NCBI GenBank assembly: GCA_964640725.1
Contig: CAZXIJ010000018.1
Location: 1-64,000 of the forward strand
Origin: CALHVX01 sp964640725
GTDB lineage: Bacteria > Pseudomonadota > Gammaproteobacteria > Pseudomonadales > Azotimanducaceae
DNA length: 64,000 bases
Direction of reading: 5' to 3'
Shown here: in pieces, positions 16,122 to 26,508 of the stretch
How positions within the stretch are numbered: position 1 is the first letter of the stretch
Layout: each line of letters starts with the position of its first letter
Notes under the pieces: model-generated
Told to the model about the DNA's origin: nothing
The model's input: the letters and a program-made list of their open reading frames with translations, nothing else
The model's database searches: none
Position numbers and translations under genes: made by a program

Positions 16122-18056
16122 ATGCGTTTTTTTGTGCCCGAACGCCCGGGGCCGGGCCGGCTCGGTAGCCGGTTGCTGGCGACTCTGGTGCTGCTGCCCC
16201 TCAGCCTGGCGGCCGCCGGCGCCACCCAGAAGCCCATGATTTACGGGCAGGAATGGCTGGCCATCACCGGCAAACCCCTCGCTGCGACCGCCGGGGCCCG
16301 CATTTTCGAGCAGGGCGGCAACGCCGTCGACTCAGCCTGCGCCATGCTGGCAGCGACCTCGACCATGTTCGATGTGCTGAGCTGGGGCGGCGAGACCCAG
16401 GCCCTCATTTACCACCCGGGCAAGAAGAAGGTGATTGCCATCAATGCCCTGGGCGTTGCCCCCACCGGCGCGACGCCTGCGTTTTTCAAGGCCAAAGGCT
16501 ACGAGCAGCCGCCGGAGTACGGTCCCCTGGCTGCCGTGACGCCGGGCACCCCCGGCGGGCTGCTGGTGATGCTGGCGGAGTACGGGACCATGTCCCTGGC
16601 CCAGGTGCTGGCGCCGGCGATGCGGCTCGCTGCGGGCTATCCGATGGAAGCGCAGACCGCGGACTCGATCGAGCGTCAGAAGGAAGAGATTCGCCAGTGG
16701 CCGAGCTCTGCAAAGCTGTTTTTGACGCACCCCGGAGAAGATCGCGAGGCGCCGGTCGCCGGCGAGATTTTCCGACAGCCGGACCTGCTGGCCACGCTGG
16801 AGAAGTTGCTCGAGGCCGAGGCGCAGGCGCTGGCCAGCGGGGCTGATCGCAAGGCCGCCATCATGGCAGCCTACGAACGCTTCTATCGCGGCGACATCGC
16901 CGAGGCCTTTGTCGCTGGCTCTCAGGCGCTCGGCGGGCTGCACACGAAAGAGGACCTGGCGAGCTGGCAGGTGCATATCGAGGAGCCTGTGCGCAGCCGC
17001 TACAAGGATCTGGATGTCTACAAGCTCAGCAGCTGGGTGCAGGGCCCGGCCATGCTGCAGGCCCTCAACATCCTCGAGCCCATGCCGCTGAAGGCCATGG
17101 GCTACAACAGCGCGCCCTACATTCACACCCTCTACCAGGCCATGAACCTGGCGTTCGCGGATCGCGATTTCTACTACGGCGACCCCTACTTTCCGCCGGA
17201 AGAGCCGCTGAAGGGCCTGCTGTCGAAGAAGTACGCGGCGCAGCGCCGCGCGCTCATCGACCCGGAACGCAACGATCCGGCGATCGGGCCTGGCAACCCC
17301 TATGAGTTTCAGCGCGGCCGCCACCCCTTTCCCGAGCACCTGGCCAACTGGACCAACGTCAGCGATGGCGAGCGCGGGGTCATGCCGCCCTGGCAGCAGG
17401 CCGGCCTCGACCCGGAGGCAAACAAAGCGACTCACGTTGCAGCGCGGGCGGCGGCTCACGAACGCCAGTTTCTGGCCGGCACGACGTCGATTCAGGCCGC
17501 AGACAAGGCGGGCTGGGTCGTGTCGGTGACGCCGTCCGGGGGCTGGATCCCGGCCGCCATTGCCGGAGATACGGGTATCGGCATGAGCCAGCGCATGCAG
17601 AGCTTCGTGCTCGATGCGGCGCAGAACCCCTATAACGTGCTCGAGCCCGGCAAGCGCCCGCGCGCGACGCTGACGCCGGGCATGGTGCTCAAGGACGGGC
17701 GGCCCTATCTGTCCTTCGCGGTGCAGGGCGGTGACATTCAGGACCAGGTGCTGCTGCAGTTCTTCCTGAACGTGGTGGAGTTCGGCATGACGGTGCAGGA
17801 AGCCGCAGAGGCGCCGCACGTCTGGAGCTATCAGATGCGGAACTCCTTCGGCGACCACCGGGCCGAGCCGGGCAAGCTGCTGCTCCGGGACGACACCTCC
17901 CCCTGGGTGCGGGACGACCTGAAGGCCCGGGGCTACAAGCTGACCTTCCGGGACCGCAGCTCAGGACCCATCCTGGCCATCGAGTTCGATCACGAGCGCG
18001 GCGTGTTTATGGGCGCGGCGAGCAACTTTGGCGAGGACTACGGGATTGGCTGGTAG
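16122..18056 (+). CDS. Gamma-glutamyltransferase-family N-terminal nucleophile protein
   Basis: A 644-residue exported protein of the gamma-glutamyltranspeptidase family; family members hydrolyse or transfer the glutamyl group of glutathione in the periplasm after self-cleavage. A signal peptide covers residues 1-33. The large-subunit signature AGARIFEQGGNAVDSACA is present near 57-74, and PTGATPAFF and AAVTPGTPGGL are family blocks. The cleavage region is atypical. Where glutathione hydrolases have the TTHxS motif, this reads GTTSIQAAD with T454 as the presumed nucleophile, so the His and Ser are changed. It may be another acylase rather than a true glutathione hydrolase. AAGGA upstream supports the start. 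Confidence 0.85.
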   Translation: MRFFVPERPGPGRLGSRLLATLVLLPLSLAAAGATQKPMIYGQEWLAITGKPLAATAGARIFEQGGNAVDSACAMLAATSTMFDVLSWGGETQALIYHPGKKKVIAINALGVAPTGATPAFFKAKGYEQPPEYGPLAAVTPGTPGGLLVMLAEYGTMSLAQVLAPAMRLAAGYPMEAQTADSIERQKEEIRQWPSSAKLFLTHPGEDREAPVAGEIFRQPDLLATLEKLLEAEAQALASGADRKAAIMAAYERFYRGDIAEAFVAGSQALGGLHTKEDLASWQVHIEEPVRSRYKDLDVYKLSSWVQGPAMLQALNILEPMPLKAMGYNSAPYIHTLYQAMNLAFADRDFYYGDPYFPPEEPLKGLLSKKYAAQRRALIDPERNDPAIGPGNPYEFQRGRHPFPEHLANWTNVSDGERGVMPPWQQAGLDPEANKATHVAARAAAHERQFLAGTTSIQAADKAGWVVSVTPSGGWIPAAIAGDTGIGMSQRMQSFVLDAAQNPYNVLEPGKRPRATLTPGMVLKDGRPYLSFAVQGGDIQDQVLLQFFLNVVEFGMTVQEAAEAPHVWSYQMRNSFGDHRAEPGKLLLRDDTSPWVRDDLKARGYKLTFRDRSSGPILAIEFDHERGVFMGAASNFGEDYGIGW

Positions 18057-18086
18057 CGGCCCCCAGCGCCTGTCGATGGGGCGCGT

Positions 18087-18455
18087 CTAGCGGGCGGGCC
18101 GCCAGAAGCTGCGCCAGGCGCCGCCCAGAATGACCAGGCAGACCGCGAAGGCGATGGCCAGATAGGCGGCGACGGTTTCCGGCGGGTTCAGGAACATCGT
18201 CAGCTCGATGGCGAGGCCCATCATGAACGCCAGGGTGAACAGCACCGGGTCCCGGGCCAGCCCGCGGCGGAAGATGCGCCAGAGCAGCAGGGTGCACAGC
18301 AGCACGACGATCGCGATGGCGGGCAGCGCGGCGAGCAGCCAGTAGCGCTCGATGACCGGCCATTCCGGGGGCGCGTAGCCCAGGATCGCTGCGACGGTGA
18401 TCTCCGTTGCCAGCGTCGCCAGCAAGCCGACGACAACCACCAGCGCTGTCTTCAC
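18087..18455 (-). CDS. Small four-helix membrane protein, function unknown
   Basis: A 122-residue protein with four hydrophobic segments (about 1-25, 38-62, 72-90 and 95-113) and almost no hydrophilic domain. I do not recognise the family. The GTG start overlaps the stop of the YhcB-like gene in a GTGA arrangement, so its translation is coupled to that protein, and an envelope role is a reasonable guess. The stop lies 30 bases from the convergent gamma-glutamyltransferase homologue. Confidence 0.72.
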   Translation of the reverse strand: MKTALVVVVGLLATLATEITVAAILGYAPPEWPVIERYWLLAALPAIAIVVLLCTLLLWRIFRRGLARDPVLFTLAFMMGLAIELTMFLNPPETVAAYLAIAFAVCLVILGGAWRSFWRPAR

Positions 18456-19142
18456 GGGGCCGTTTTGCCGTCGGCGGGCCCGGTGTCCGGGTCAGCGTCN
18501 NNNNNNNNNNNNNNNNNNNNNNNNNNNNNNNNNNNNNNNNNNNNNNNNNNNNNNNNNNNNNNNNNNNNNNNNNNNNNNNNNNNNNNNNNNNNNNNNNNNC
18601 GGGTCAGCGTCATCGGTAGCCGTAGCCGTAGTGCTCTGATCCGTCGAGGTCTCTCCGGCGGTGCCCGCTGCCGGTTCGTCGGCGCTCTGCGCCGCCGTCT
18701 CCGAATCCGCTTCCGGGCCAGCCTCTGCTGCAGCGCTCGCGTCGCCGGACTCCGCGGTCGCTGGATCATCGGGGGCAGTTTCTTCTTGAGCGAGGGTTTC
18801 TGCCTCGCTGTCGATGGTCGATGGGTCGTTGCCCTCGCTCGGCCCCCGCAGCAACGGCGTGCCGGCGCCGTCGCCCAGCAGCGTGCTGGCACTGCTGGCC
18901 AGATGACGGTGCAAGTCGTTGTAGCTCGTGTTCAGGGACTCGAACTTGCGCGCCGTTTCTGCGAACTGGTCGTAGACCTCGGCCCGATAGTCCTTGAGCG
19001 CGGTTTGCGCGGTCTCGAGCTCGTCCTCCAGATCTTTGGCGCGGCGGCCCTTGAAGCTGGCGCGGCCGACGACAATGCCGAGCAGCAAACCCACGAGCAG
19101 GCCTGCGATTCCGATACCGGCGACCCATTCGCTCTCGTACAT
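18452..19142 (-). CDS. YhcB/ZapG-like (DUF1043) envelope protein, interrupted by assembly gap
   Basis: The N-terminus has one membrane helix (about 8-26, GLLVGLLLGIVVGRASF) followed by a predicted coiled coil (DLEDELETAQTALKDYRAEV) and the segment FAETARKFESLNTSYNDLHRHLA, which is the hallmark of YhcB/ZapG. These gammaproteobacterial inner-membrane proteins act in cell division and envelope growth. The tail is long, acidic and Ala/Thr/Glu/Asp-rich, and is cut by 100 N at 18500-18599. The 12 bases CGGGTCAGCGTC flank the gap on both sides and encode Asp-Ala-Asp-Pro in the same register, so I continue the frame across it to a stop at 18452. The true length is unknown. It overlaps the next gene by 4 bases. 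Confidence 0.82.
18500..18599. other. Assembly gap of 100 N inside a 12-bp repeat
   Basis: One hundred N of nominal length. The identical sequence CGGGTCAGCGTC ends at 18499 and begins at 18600, which suggests a tandem repeat or overlapping contig ends within the tail of the YhcB-like gene. Confidence 0.95.
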
Positions 19143-19221
19143 AAACTCGATTCTCCGTGTGTGGTTCAGGGCGCCGTAGCGCTGGCAGCCATGGCGTCAG
19201 GCACAGTTGTCGTTGCGCCGA

Positions 19222-20301
19222 TCACAATTGGCGCAGGGGGATCTGGTTCGAAGCATCGAGCCCCAGATTGTTGCCTTCAAAGATGCGATCGGCCCGATAG
19301 CTTGACCGCACCAGCGGTCCGGACGCGACCTCCGTAAAGCCCAGGGCCAGGCCCCATTGGCGATACTCGTCAAATTGCTCTGGCGTCACCCAGCGGTCGA
19401 CCGGCAGGTGGTTGGGCGTGGGCCGCAGGTACTGGCCGAGGGTCAGCAGGTCGACGTCGTGTTCCCGCAAGTCTGCCATGGCCCCGCGGATTTCGTCATC
19501 GCGCTCGCCGATGCCGACCATCAGGCTGCTCTTGGTGAGCACCGCCGGGCGGTGGGCTTTCGCGAAGCGCAGCACCTCAAGGGTCTGCTGGTAGCCGGCA
19601 CGCGGGTCGCGCACCGGATGCGTGAGGCGTTGCACGGTCTCGAGGTTCTGCGCGAAGACTTCCAGCCCGGAGTCGACCACGGTTGCGACAGCGGCCTCGC
19701 TGCCGCTGAAGTCCGGAGTCAGGGCTTCGACCGCGGTCTGCGGGTTGCGGGCCTTGATCGCGCGCACGCAGGCGGCGTAGTGCCCGGCACCGCCGTCGGC
19801 CAGATCGTCCCGGTCAACGGAAGTGAGCACCACATATTTGAGCTGCATCAGAGCCACGGACTCTGCCGCCTGCTCCGGTTCCTGGGCGTCGAGCCAACCC
19901 TTGGGGTTGCCGGTGTCGACGCTGCAGAAGCGGCAGGCGCGCGTGCAGACGCTACCCATGAGCATGATCGTCGCCGTGCCGTTGTTCCAGCACTCGCCGA
20001 TGTTCGGACAGTGGGACTCTTCGCACACCGTTGCCAGCCGGTGTTCCTGCACGGTCTTGCGGACCGATTGGTAGCGCTCGCCGCCGCCCAGCTTGACCCG
20101 CAGCCAGGGCGGCTTGCGACCGCTCACGCCCTGGGCAGCGACCCCGGTACCGCCCCCGGTACCGCCGATGGCGCTGGCTTCTTGCGAGGCCCGCGCAGAC
20201 TTGATGCCGTCTTTAATCGCCACCGTGCCGTTCGGTGCGGTGAACTTGGTGCCGCTGCGGACGGGGGAAGACGCGCTGTCGGATCGGTCGCTGCGTGACA
20301 T
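19222..20301 (-). CDS. lipA: Lipoyl synthase
   Basis: A 359-residue radical SAM enzyme that inserts two sulfurs into the octanoyl group on lipoyl domains. Both 4Fe-4S clusters are visible: the auxiliary-cluster cysteines C93, C98 and C104 in CEESHCPNIGEC, and the radical SAM cysteines C119, C123 and C126 in CTRACRFC. The first ~65 residues are a Gly/Ser/Ala-rich extension longer than the E. coli protein's N-terminus, so the true start could be internal. lipB, the usual partner, is not adjacent. The enzyme would lipoylate, among others, the E2 encoded at 56216-57625. Confidence 0.96.
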   Translation of the reverse strand: MSRSDRSDSASSPVRSGTKFTAPNGTVAIKDGIKSARASQEASAIGGTGGGTGVAAQGVSGRKPPWLRVKLGGGERYQSVRKTVQEHRLATVCEESHCPNIGECWNNGTATIMLMGSVCTRACRFCSVDTGNPKGWLDAQEPEQAAESVALMQLKYVVLTSVDRDDLADGGAGHYAACVRAIKARNPQTAVEALTPDFSGSEAAVATVVDSGLEVFAQNLETVQRLTHPVRDPRAGYQQTLEVLRFAKAHRPAVLTKSSLMVGIGERDDEIRGAMADLREHDVDLLTLGQYLRPTPNHLPVDRWVTPEQFDEYRQWGLALGFTEVASGPLVRSSYRADRIFEGNNLGLDASNQIPLRQL

Positions 20302-20429
20302 GGGCTGGCTAGTCCGGGCTGATCAGGACCGCCGGGCCGAAACACCGGCGGATCATCAAAGGCGAACTATACCGCGGCCATGACCGCCGTGTCGTGAAGC
20401 GCGCTCATGCCGGGGGGCTGTCGGCCAGC

Positions 20430-21278
20430 TCAGGGCTTCGCGTTCAGGTCCCAGTCGTAGCGGTACTTGACGCTGCCGGAGTAGCTGCGGACGCGCTCGG
20501 GGTCGGCAACGCCGCCGACGCCGGCGAGGTAGCTGAGCAGACCGTCCCGGTCCTTGGCAAAGTCTTCCATGTACCAGTCAAAAATACTGGACAGGCGCAG
20601 CTTATCGCCCCTGAACGTGAGGCCGCGCGGGTGCGTCAGGAACGCGACTTCGGCGGCATCGAGCTGCTGGTTCAGGGTGCCGGCAAGAAACGGCTCGGTT
20701 GCCAGGTTCGGGCAGCCGACGCTTGCGCAGTTAACGGCGAAGTGGATGCGGTGGTCCTGCCAGATCGGGCGCAGGATGCGGTGCTCGATATCATTGAGGG
20801 TGATGTCCTGGCTCGCGATGCGCGCCACCTCGTCGTCCCAGGGGCCCGTCGGCAGCCAGCCGCCGCCCATGCGCAGAATCGACTTTTTTTTCGGGTGATC
20901 GAGTACGACCTTGAGGGTCAGGGCGTTGTACAGGTTGATCCAGTAGGCCATCTGTTCGTCGCGGTTGAGCGCGCGCGGATCCCGGGCGGTCAGGCCACTG
21001 ATGTAGCGGTCCAGCAACGGCGCGTCGTTCGCGCTTAGCGCCTGGTAGTCCACGACGGTACGGCCGCCGGGCAGGGTGCTGACATAGCGGCTGAGCAGCG
21101 TGGCCCAGTCGTCGTGGGACACGGTCTCGGTGCTGGCTGCATCCTGCGCGAACCAGAACGCCCAGAGGTCAGGTTTGGGGATCGCCTGGGCCAGGCCGGC
21201 CCCAAGGGTCAGCGCGCAGCCCAGCAGCATCCGGGCAAGGATGGCGGTCCGGGGACGGGCGGGGTGCGTGTTGATCAT
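20430..21278 (-). CDS. DUF547 domain protein, exported
   Basis: A 282-residue protein with a signal peptide (cleavage near AQAIP, residues 31-35) and a DUF547 domain over most of the remainder. Conserved pieces are AYWINLYNALTLKVVLDHP, FAVNCASVGCPNL, which has the paired cysteines, and FDWYMEDFAKDRDGLLSYLA near the C-terminus. The domain's biochemical role is not established; the Asn/Cys/His arrangement suggests an enzyme. It starts 65 bases after the ABC exporter pair and may share its transcript. Confidence 0.85.
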   Translation of the reverse strand: MINTHPARPRTAILARMLLGCALTLGAGLAQAIPKPDLWAFWFAQDAASTETVSHDDWATLLSRYVSTLPGGRTVVDYQALSANDAPLLDRYISGLTARDPRALNRDEQMAYWINLYNALTLKVVLDHPKKKSILRMGGGWLPTGPWDDEVARIASQDITLNDIEHRILRPIWQDHRIHFAVNCASVGCPNLATEPFLAGTLNQQLDAAEVAFLTHPRGLTFRGDKLRLSSIFDWYMEDFAKDRDGLLSYLAGVGGVADPERVRSYSGSVKYRYDWDLNAKP

Positions 21279-21343
21279 GGCCGAGGCTCGTTTGCAGTGT
21301 GTGTGTTTGCTGTGACTGCAGCCGCGGCGATAGGTTCACTGGC

Positions 21344-23224
21344 TCAGCGGCCGGGGGTGCCGGTGTCCTGGAACTGAAGGTCGTACAGCGTGGCGTACAG
21401 GCCCTCCCGGGCCAGCAGCTCTTCGTGGCTGCCGAGCTCTGCCACCGCGCCGTCCTTCAGGACCAGAATGCGATCGGCTTCCTGAATGGTCTGGAGCCGA
21501 TGCGCAATGAGGATGGAGGTGCGGCCTGCGGTCAGCTTGCGCAGCGCGTCCTGGATGAGCAGCTCCGTGGCGGTGTCGATACTGGCGGTCGCCTCGTCCA
21601 GAATCAGGATTTCCGGGTCTGCGGCGAGCACGCGGGCGAAGGCCAGCAGCTGGCGCTGGCCTTGCGACAGGTTCTGCCCGCGCTCCGACAGCGGCGTGTC
21701 GTAACCGCGGGGCAGGCTGCGGATAAACCCGTCGGCGTTGACCTGCCGGGCGGCCTGTTCGGCACGGCCCCGGCTGATCTTCGGATCGCCCAGGGCAATG
21801 TTGTCGTAGATGCTGCCGGAGAAGATGTGGAAGTCCTGCAGCACCACGCCCACCCGGCGGCGCAGGTCCTGGCTCGCAATCCGGTTCAGGTCGATCCCGT
21901 CCAGAAAGATCCGGTCGTCGGGAAAGTCGTAAAAGCGCCCGAGCAGGCGAATCAGGGTGCTCTTGCCTGAGCCGGTTGGCCCGACGATGGCGAGGGTCTC
22001 GCCGGGACGAATCTCGAAGGACACGTCGTGCAGAACCGGGACCGCCTCATCGTAGGCGAAGGACAGGTTGCGAAACTCGAGGTGCCCGCGCAGCCGTGAC
22101 GGCAGCGGAATCGGCTCCCTTGGCTCGTGGATGGCCTCGTCCCAGTCCAGCGCCTGGAAGATTCGCTCCATGCTGGCCATGGCGCGAAACAGCACGTTGG
22201 TCTGTTCGCCCAGGGCAACGATGGGCTGGAACAGCATGCTGATAAAACTCGTAAACAGGATCATGCTGCCGAGGCTGATGGATTCCTGGACGACGGCCCC
22301 GCCGCCGTACCAGAGGATCATGCCCTGGGCAATGTGCGACATGCTGTCGTTGAAGGCGCCGTACAGGGTTTCCCAGCGCGCGCTGTGCAGCTCGTGGCCT
22401 TTGTGTTCGCTGTTGATGTCCCGGTAGCGCTGCGCGTTTTCCGCTTCCCGCACCGACAGCTGCACGACCGTCAGCCCTGCCAGGTTTTCCTGCATGTACT
22501 GGTTCAGGGACGACAGCGCGAGCCGCACCTGGCGGAACAGGCGCCGGGTGTTGCGGCGGAAGAACCAGGTGACGCTGCCCATGAGCGGTAGCGCCAGCAA
22601 CAGGATCAGCGTGAGCTTGACGTCGATCGCCAGCATGATCGACAGGGCGACAAAGAACGGCACGAACTCGCCGACCAGGGTGCCCACGCCGCGCAACAGG
22701 TCGTAGAGCGCTTCGATGTCGTTCGTGACCCGGGTCATGACGCGGCCGACGGCGACCCGGTCGTAAAAGGATGAGGGCCGGGTTTCCAGGTGTGCGAACA
22801 GGTCCTGGCGCAGATCCCGCAGGCTTTTGGTCACCGCGCTCGACAGCGTCAGCCGGTGGGCGTGACCGGCCAGGGCCCAGGCGATCTGGAACACGGCGTA
22901 CATGAGGCAGGCCGCCAGCAGCGGCGGCGCCGCTGATACGTCCACCAGCAGCGCGTGCAGCTCGGTCATGCCCAGGTCAGGCAGCCCGCTGTCCGTCTCG
23001 CCGCGCAGCACACCGTCGATGACGACGATGGCGGTGATGATGGGCAGCAGGACCTGCAGCATGGACATCACCAGGACCAGGCCGGCGGAGGCCAGGAATC
23101 GACTTCGGTAAGGACGCAGCCAGCGGCCCAGGCGCCGAAGCTGCGCGAAGTCCAGACCGCGGCCGGCGATCTCGGCATCGAACACCCGGTGGTCCCGGGC
23201 AGGACTCGCCTCGCGCGCGTTCAT
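21344..23224 (-). CDS. Heterodimeric ABC exporter subunit, catalytic half (MdlB-like)
   Basis: A 626-residue fused membrane and ATPase ABC exporter. Six helices occupy about 40-350. The nucleotide-binding domain has Walker A GPTGSGKS (415-422), signature LSQGQ (519-523, not LSGGQ), Walker B ILDEATASID with the catalytic glutamate E544, and the H-loop LIAHRLQTI. Its partner upstream has the complementary pattern, so the pair should have one working and one degenerate ATP site, as in MdlAB, TM287/288 and BmrCD. The ATG overlaps the partner's stop by 4 bases. Likely cargo is a drug, lipid or peptide; sequence does not say. Confidence 0.9.
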   Translation of the reverse strand: MNAREASPARDHRVFDAEIAGRGLDFAQLRRLGRWLRPYRSRFLASAGLVLVMSMLQVLLPIITAIVVIDGVLRGETDSGLPDLGMTELHALLVDVSAAPPLLAACLMYAVFQIAWALAGHAHRLTLSSAVTKSLRDLRQDLFAHLETRPSSFYDRVAVGRVMTRVTNDIEALYDLLRGVGTLVGEFVPFFVALSIMLAIDVKLTLILLLALPLMGSVTWFFRRNTRRLFRQVRLALSSLNQYMQENLAGLTVVQLSVREAENAQRYRDINSEHKGHELHSARWETLYGAFNDSMSHIAQGMILWYGGGAVVQESISLGSMILFTSFISMLFQPIVALGEQTNVLFRAMASMERIFQALDWDEAIHEPREPIPLPSRLRGHLEFRNLSFAYDEAVPVLHDVSFEIRPGETLAIVGPTGSGKSTLIRLLGRFYDFPDDRIFLDGIDLNRIASQDLRRRVGVVLQDFHIFSGSIYDNIALGDPKISRGRAEQAARQVNADGFIRSLPRGYDTPLSERGQNLSQGQRQLLAFARVLAADPEILILDEATASIDTATELLIQDALRKLTAGRTSILIAHRLQTIQEADRILVLKDGAVAELGSHEELLAREGLYATLYDLQFQDTGTPGR

Positions 23225-24987
23225 GCGTTCACCGGCGCGGTTTCCGTGCCTTCGCGCTGCAGCCGCTCAAGCTCCGCGTAGCGGCCACCGAGGGCCAGCA
23301 GCTCGCTGTGGCTACCGGCCTCGACGATGCGCCCGGCATCCATGAACAGGATGCGGTCCGACGTGCGCGCGGTCGACACGCGATGGGAGACCAGCACCGT
23401 GGTACGGCCGGTGCGCTGCCGTTGCAGCGCGGTGAGGATCCGTTCCTCGGTTTCCGTATCGACGGAGGAAAAACAATCGTCGAGCAGCAGTACCGGCGCC
23501 TGCCGAATCAGGCCCCGGGCCAGCGCGACGCGCTGTTTTTGCCCGCCGGAGAGCGTGACGCCGCGCTCGCCGACGATCGTGTCCAGCCCTTCCGGAAAGC
23601 GGGCGATGGTGCGCACCAGGTCAGCTGCGGCCGCGGCCTCGCTGACCGCTTCCCGGGAACGGCTGGTGTCGTCGTAGCTCAGGTTCGCGGCGAGGGAGGT
23701 GCCGAACAGAAACGGCTCCTGGGGGACCAGCACCACCTGCGACCGGAGCTGGGCCAGCGGGTACGCGGCGACGTCGTGGCCGTCGATGCGCAGCGTGCCC
23801 TGCGGGACGGGCAACAGCCGCACAAAGGCCCGGAGCAGAGTGCTTTTGCCGCAACCGACGGGTCCCATGATGGTGACGGACTCCCCAGGCTCGAGCGTCA
23901 GGTCAATCTCGCTCAGCGCGGGCTCCGCGGCGTTCGGGTAGCTGAAGTTCAGGCCTTCGATGGCGATACGCCCGCGGATCTGCGCCGGTGTGGCCCCGCT
24001 GGGTCGGTCGGGCACTTCGGGGGCCAGGTCGATGACCTCGAACAGGCGCTGCGAGGCGACCGCCGCCCGCTGGAACAGGTTGACCATGAAGCCGGCGACC
24101 CGGAACGGTTGCACCACCATGGACACGTAGGCCATGAACGCCACCATCTCGCCGATACTGAGCGTGCCCTGCTGCACCTGGTGGCCGCCGTAGCCAATGA
24201 TGGTGATCGAGCAGATTGCCGCCAGCGTTGGCATGACCGATGCCATCAGCGAGCTGACGCGATCCTGGCGATAGAACGCCCGGGCGTAGTGGTCATTGGT
24301 TTTCGCGAAGCGCTGCAGCTCGTTGTCTTCCTGGGCCATGGCCTGGATGGTGCGGATGCCGGACAGGTTCTCCTGCACCTGGTCTGACAGGTCCGACAGG
24401 CCTTCCTGCACCGACCGGCTGGCACTGCCCATCTGTCGCGACGACCACAGCGCGTAGTAGTAGACGATGGGCATGGGCGGCAGGAGCAGCAAGGTCAGGA
24501 TGGGTGACAGGTACAGCATGAAGCCGAAGCCGACGACAGTGGCGTAAACCAGGATGACCACCAGAATCGTGCCCATGGAGATCAGGCGCTGGATCAGCCC
24601 GATGTCGGCGACGGCCCGGGTCATCATGTCGCCGATGCTGTGCTCGTTGTAGAAGATCGCGCCCTGCCTCTGCAGCGTCTCGAACAGCTGCTGGCGCAGG
24701 TCGAAGGCCACCGCCAGGCCCGTACTGCGCACGCAGTAGCGAGCGAAGGTGACCACCAGGTAGCGCGCGCTCACCGCGCCGATGATCCCCAGAACGGGCA
24801 GCTTCAGGTCAAGGGGCGGGCCGGCGTCGTCGGTCAGGGCGGCATCGATCCGGTCGATGCCGATCGCCATGAGCCAGGGCACGAGGCCCTCGAAAATGCG
24901 AGCGATGCCGAAGGCGATGATGCCGGCGAAGTACCGGACCCGATGCGGCGCGACGAAGGGCCAGACAGCAAGGAGCGAGCGCCACAC
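23221..24987 (-). CDS. Heterodimeric ABC exporter subunit, degenerate-site half (MdlA-like)
   Basis: A 588-residue ABC exporter half with six membrane helices over about 15-310 and a C-terminal ATPase domain. Walker A is GPVGCGKS (375-382) and the signature LSGGQ (479-483) is canonical, but Walker B reads LLLDDCFSSVD, so the catalytic glutamate is replaced by D504. Together with the LSQGQ of the partner this makes one non-hydrolytic site, the same division of labour known for E. coli MdlA/MdlB. The GTG start is 10 bases past the asnS stop, so asnS and both exporter genes are probably co-transcribed. Confidence 0.9.
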   Translation of the reverse strand: MWRSLLAVWPFVAPHRVRYFAGIIAFGIARIFEGLVPWLMAIGIDRIDAALTDDAGPPLDLKLPVLGIIGAVSARYLVVTFARYCVRSTGLAVAFDLRQQLFETLQRQGAIFYNEHSIGDMMTRAVADIGLIQRLISMGTILVVILVYATVVGFGFMLYLSPILTLLLLPPMPIVYYYALWSSRQMGSASRSVQEGLSDLSDQVQENLSGIRTIQAMAQEDNELQRFAKTNDHYARAFYRQDRVSSLMASVMPTLAAICSITIIGYGGHQVQQGTLSIGEMVAFMAYVSMVVQPFRVAGFMVNLFQRAAVASQRLFEVIDLAPEVPDRPSGATPAQIRGRIAIEGLNFSYPNAAEPALSEIDLTLEPGESVTIMGPVGCGKSTLLRAFVRLLPVPQGTLRIDGHDVAAYPLAQLRSQVVLVPQEPFLFGTSLAANLSYDDTSRSREAVSEAAAAADLVRTIARFPEGLDTIVGERGVTLSGGQKQRVALARGLIRQAPVLLLDDCFSSVDTETEERILTALQRQRTGRTTVLVSHRVSTARTSDRILFMDAGRIVEAGSHSELLALGGRYAELERLQREGTETAPVNA

Positions 24988-24997
24988 GCGAAGGCGC

Positions 24998-26374
<1,377 letters not shown>

Positions 26375-26508
26375 TGGCTCAACTCCTGACCTGCTAGAGC
26401 GGCGGCACTATAAATGATTTGCTGTCCCGCGGGTGTGGGGCGGCCCCGATCGCGTCCTGGCCGGCCCGGCAAAACTGCCCCCGACGGTGCCCAAGGAGGT
26501 CCTGATTC

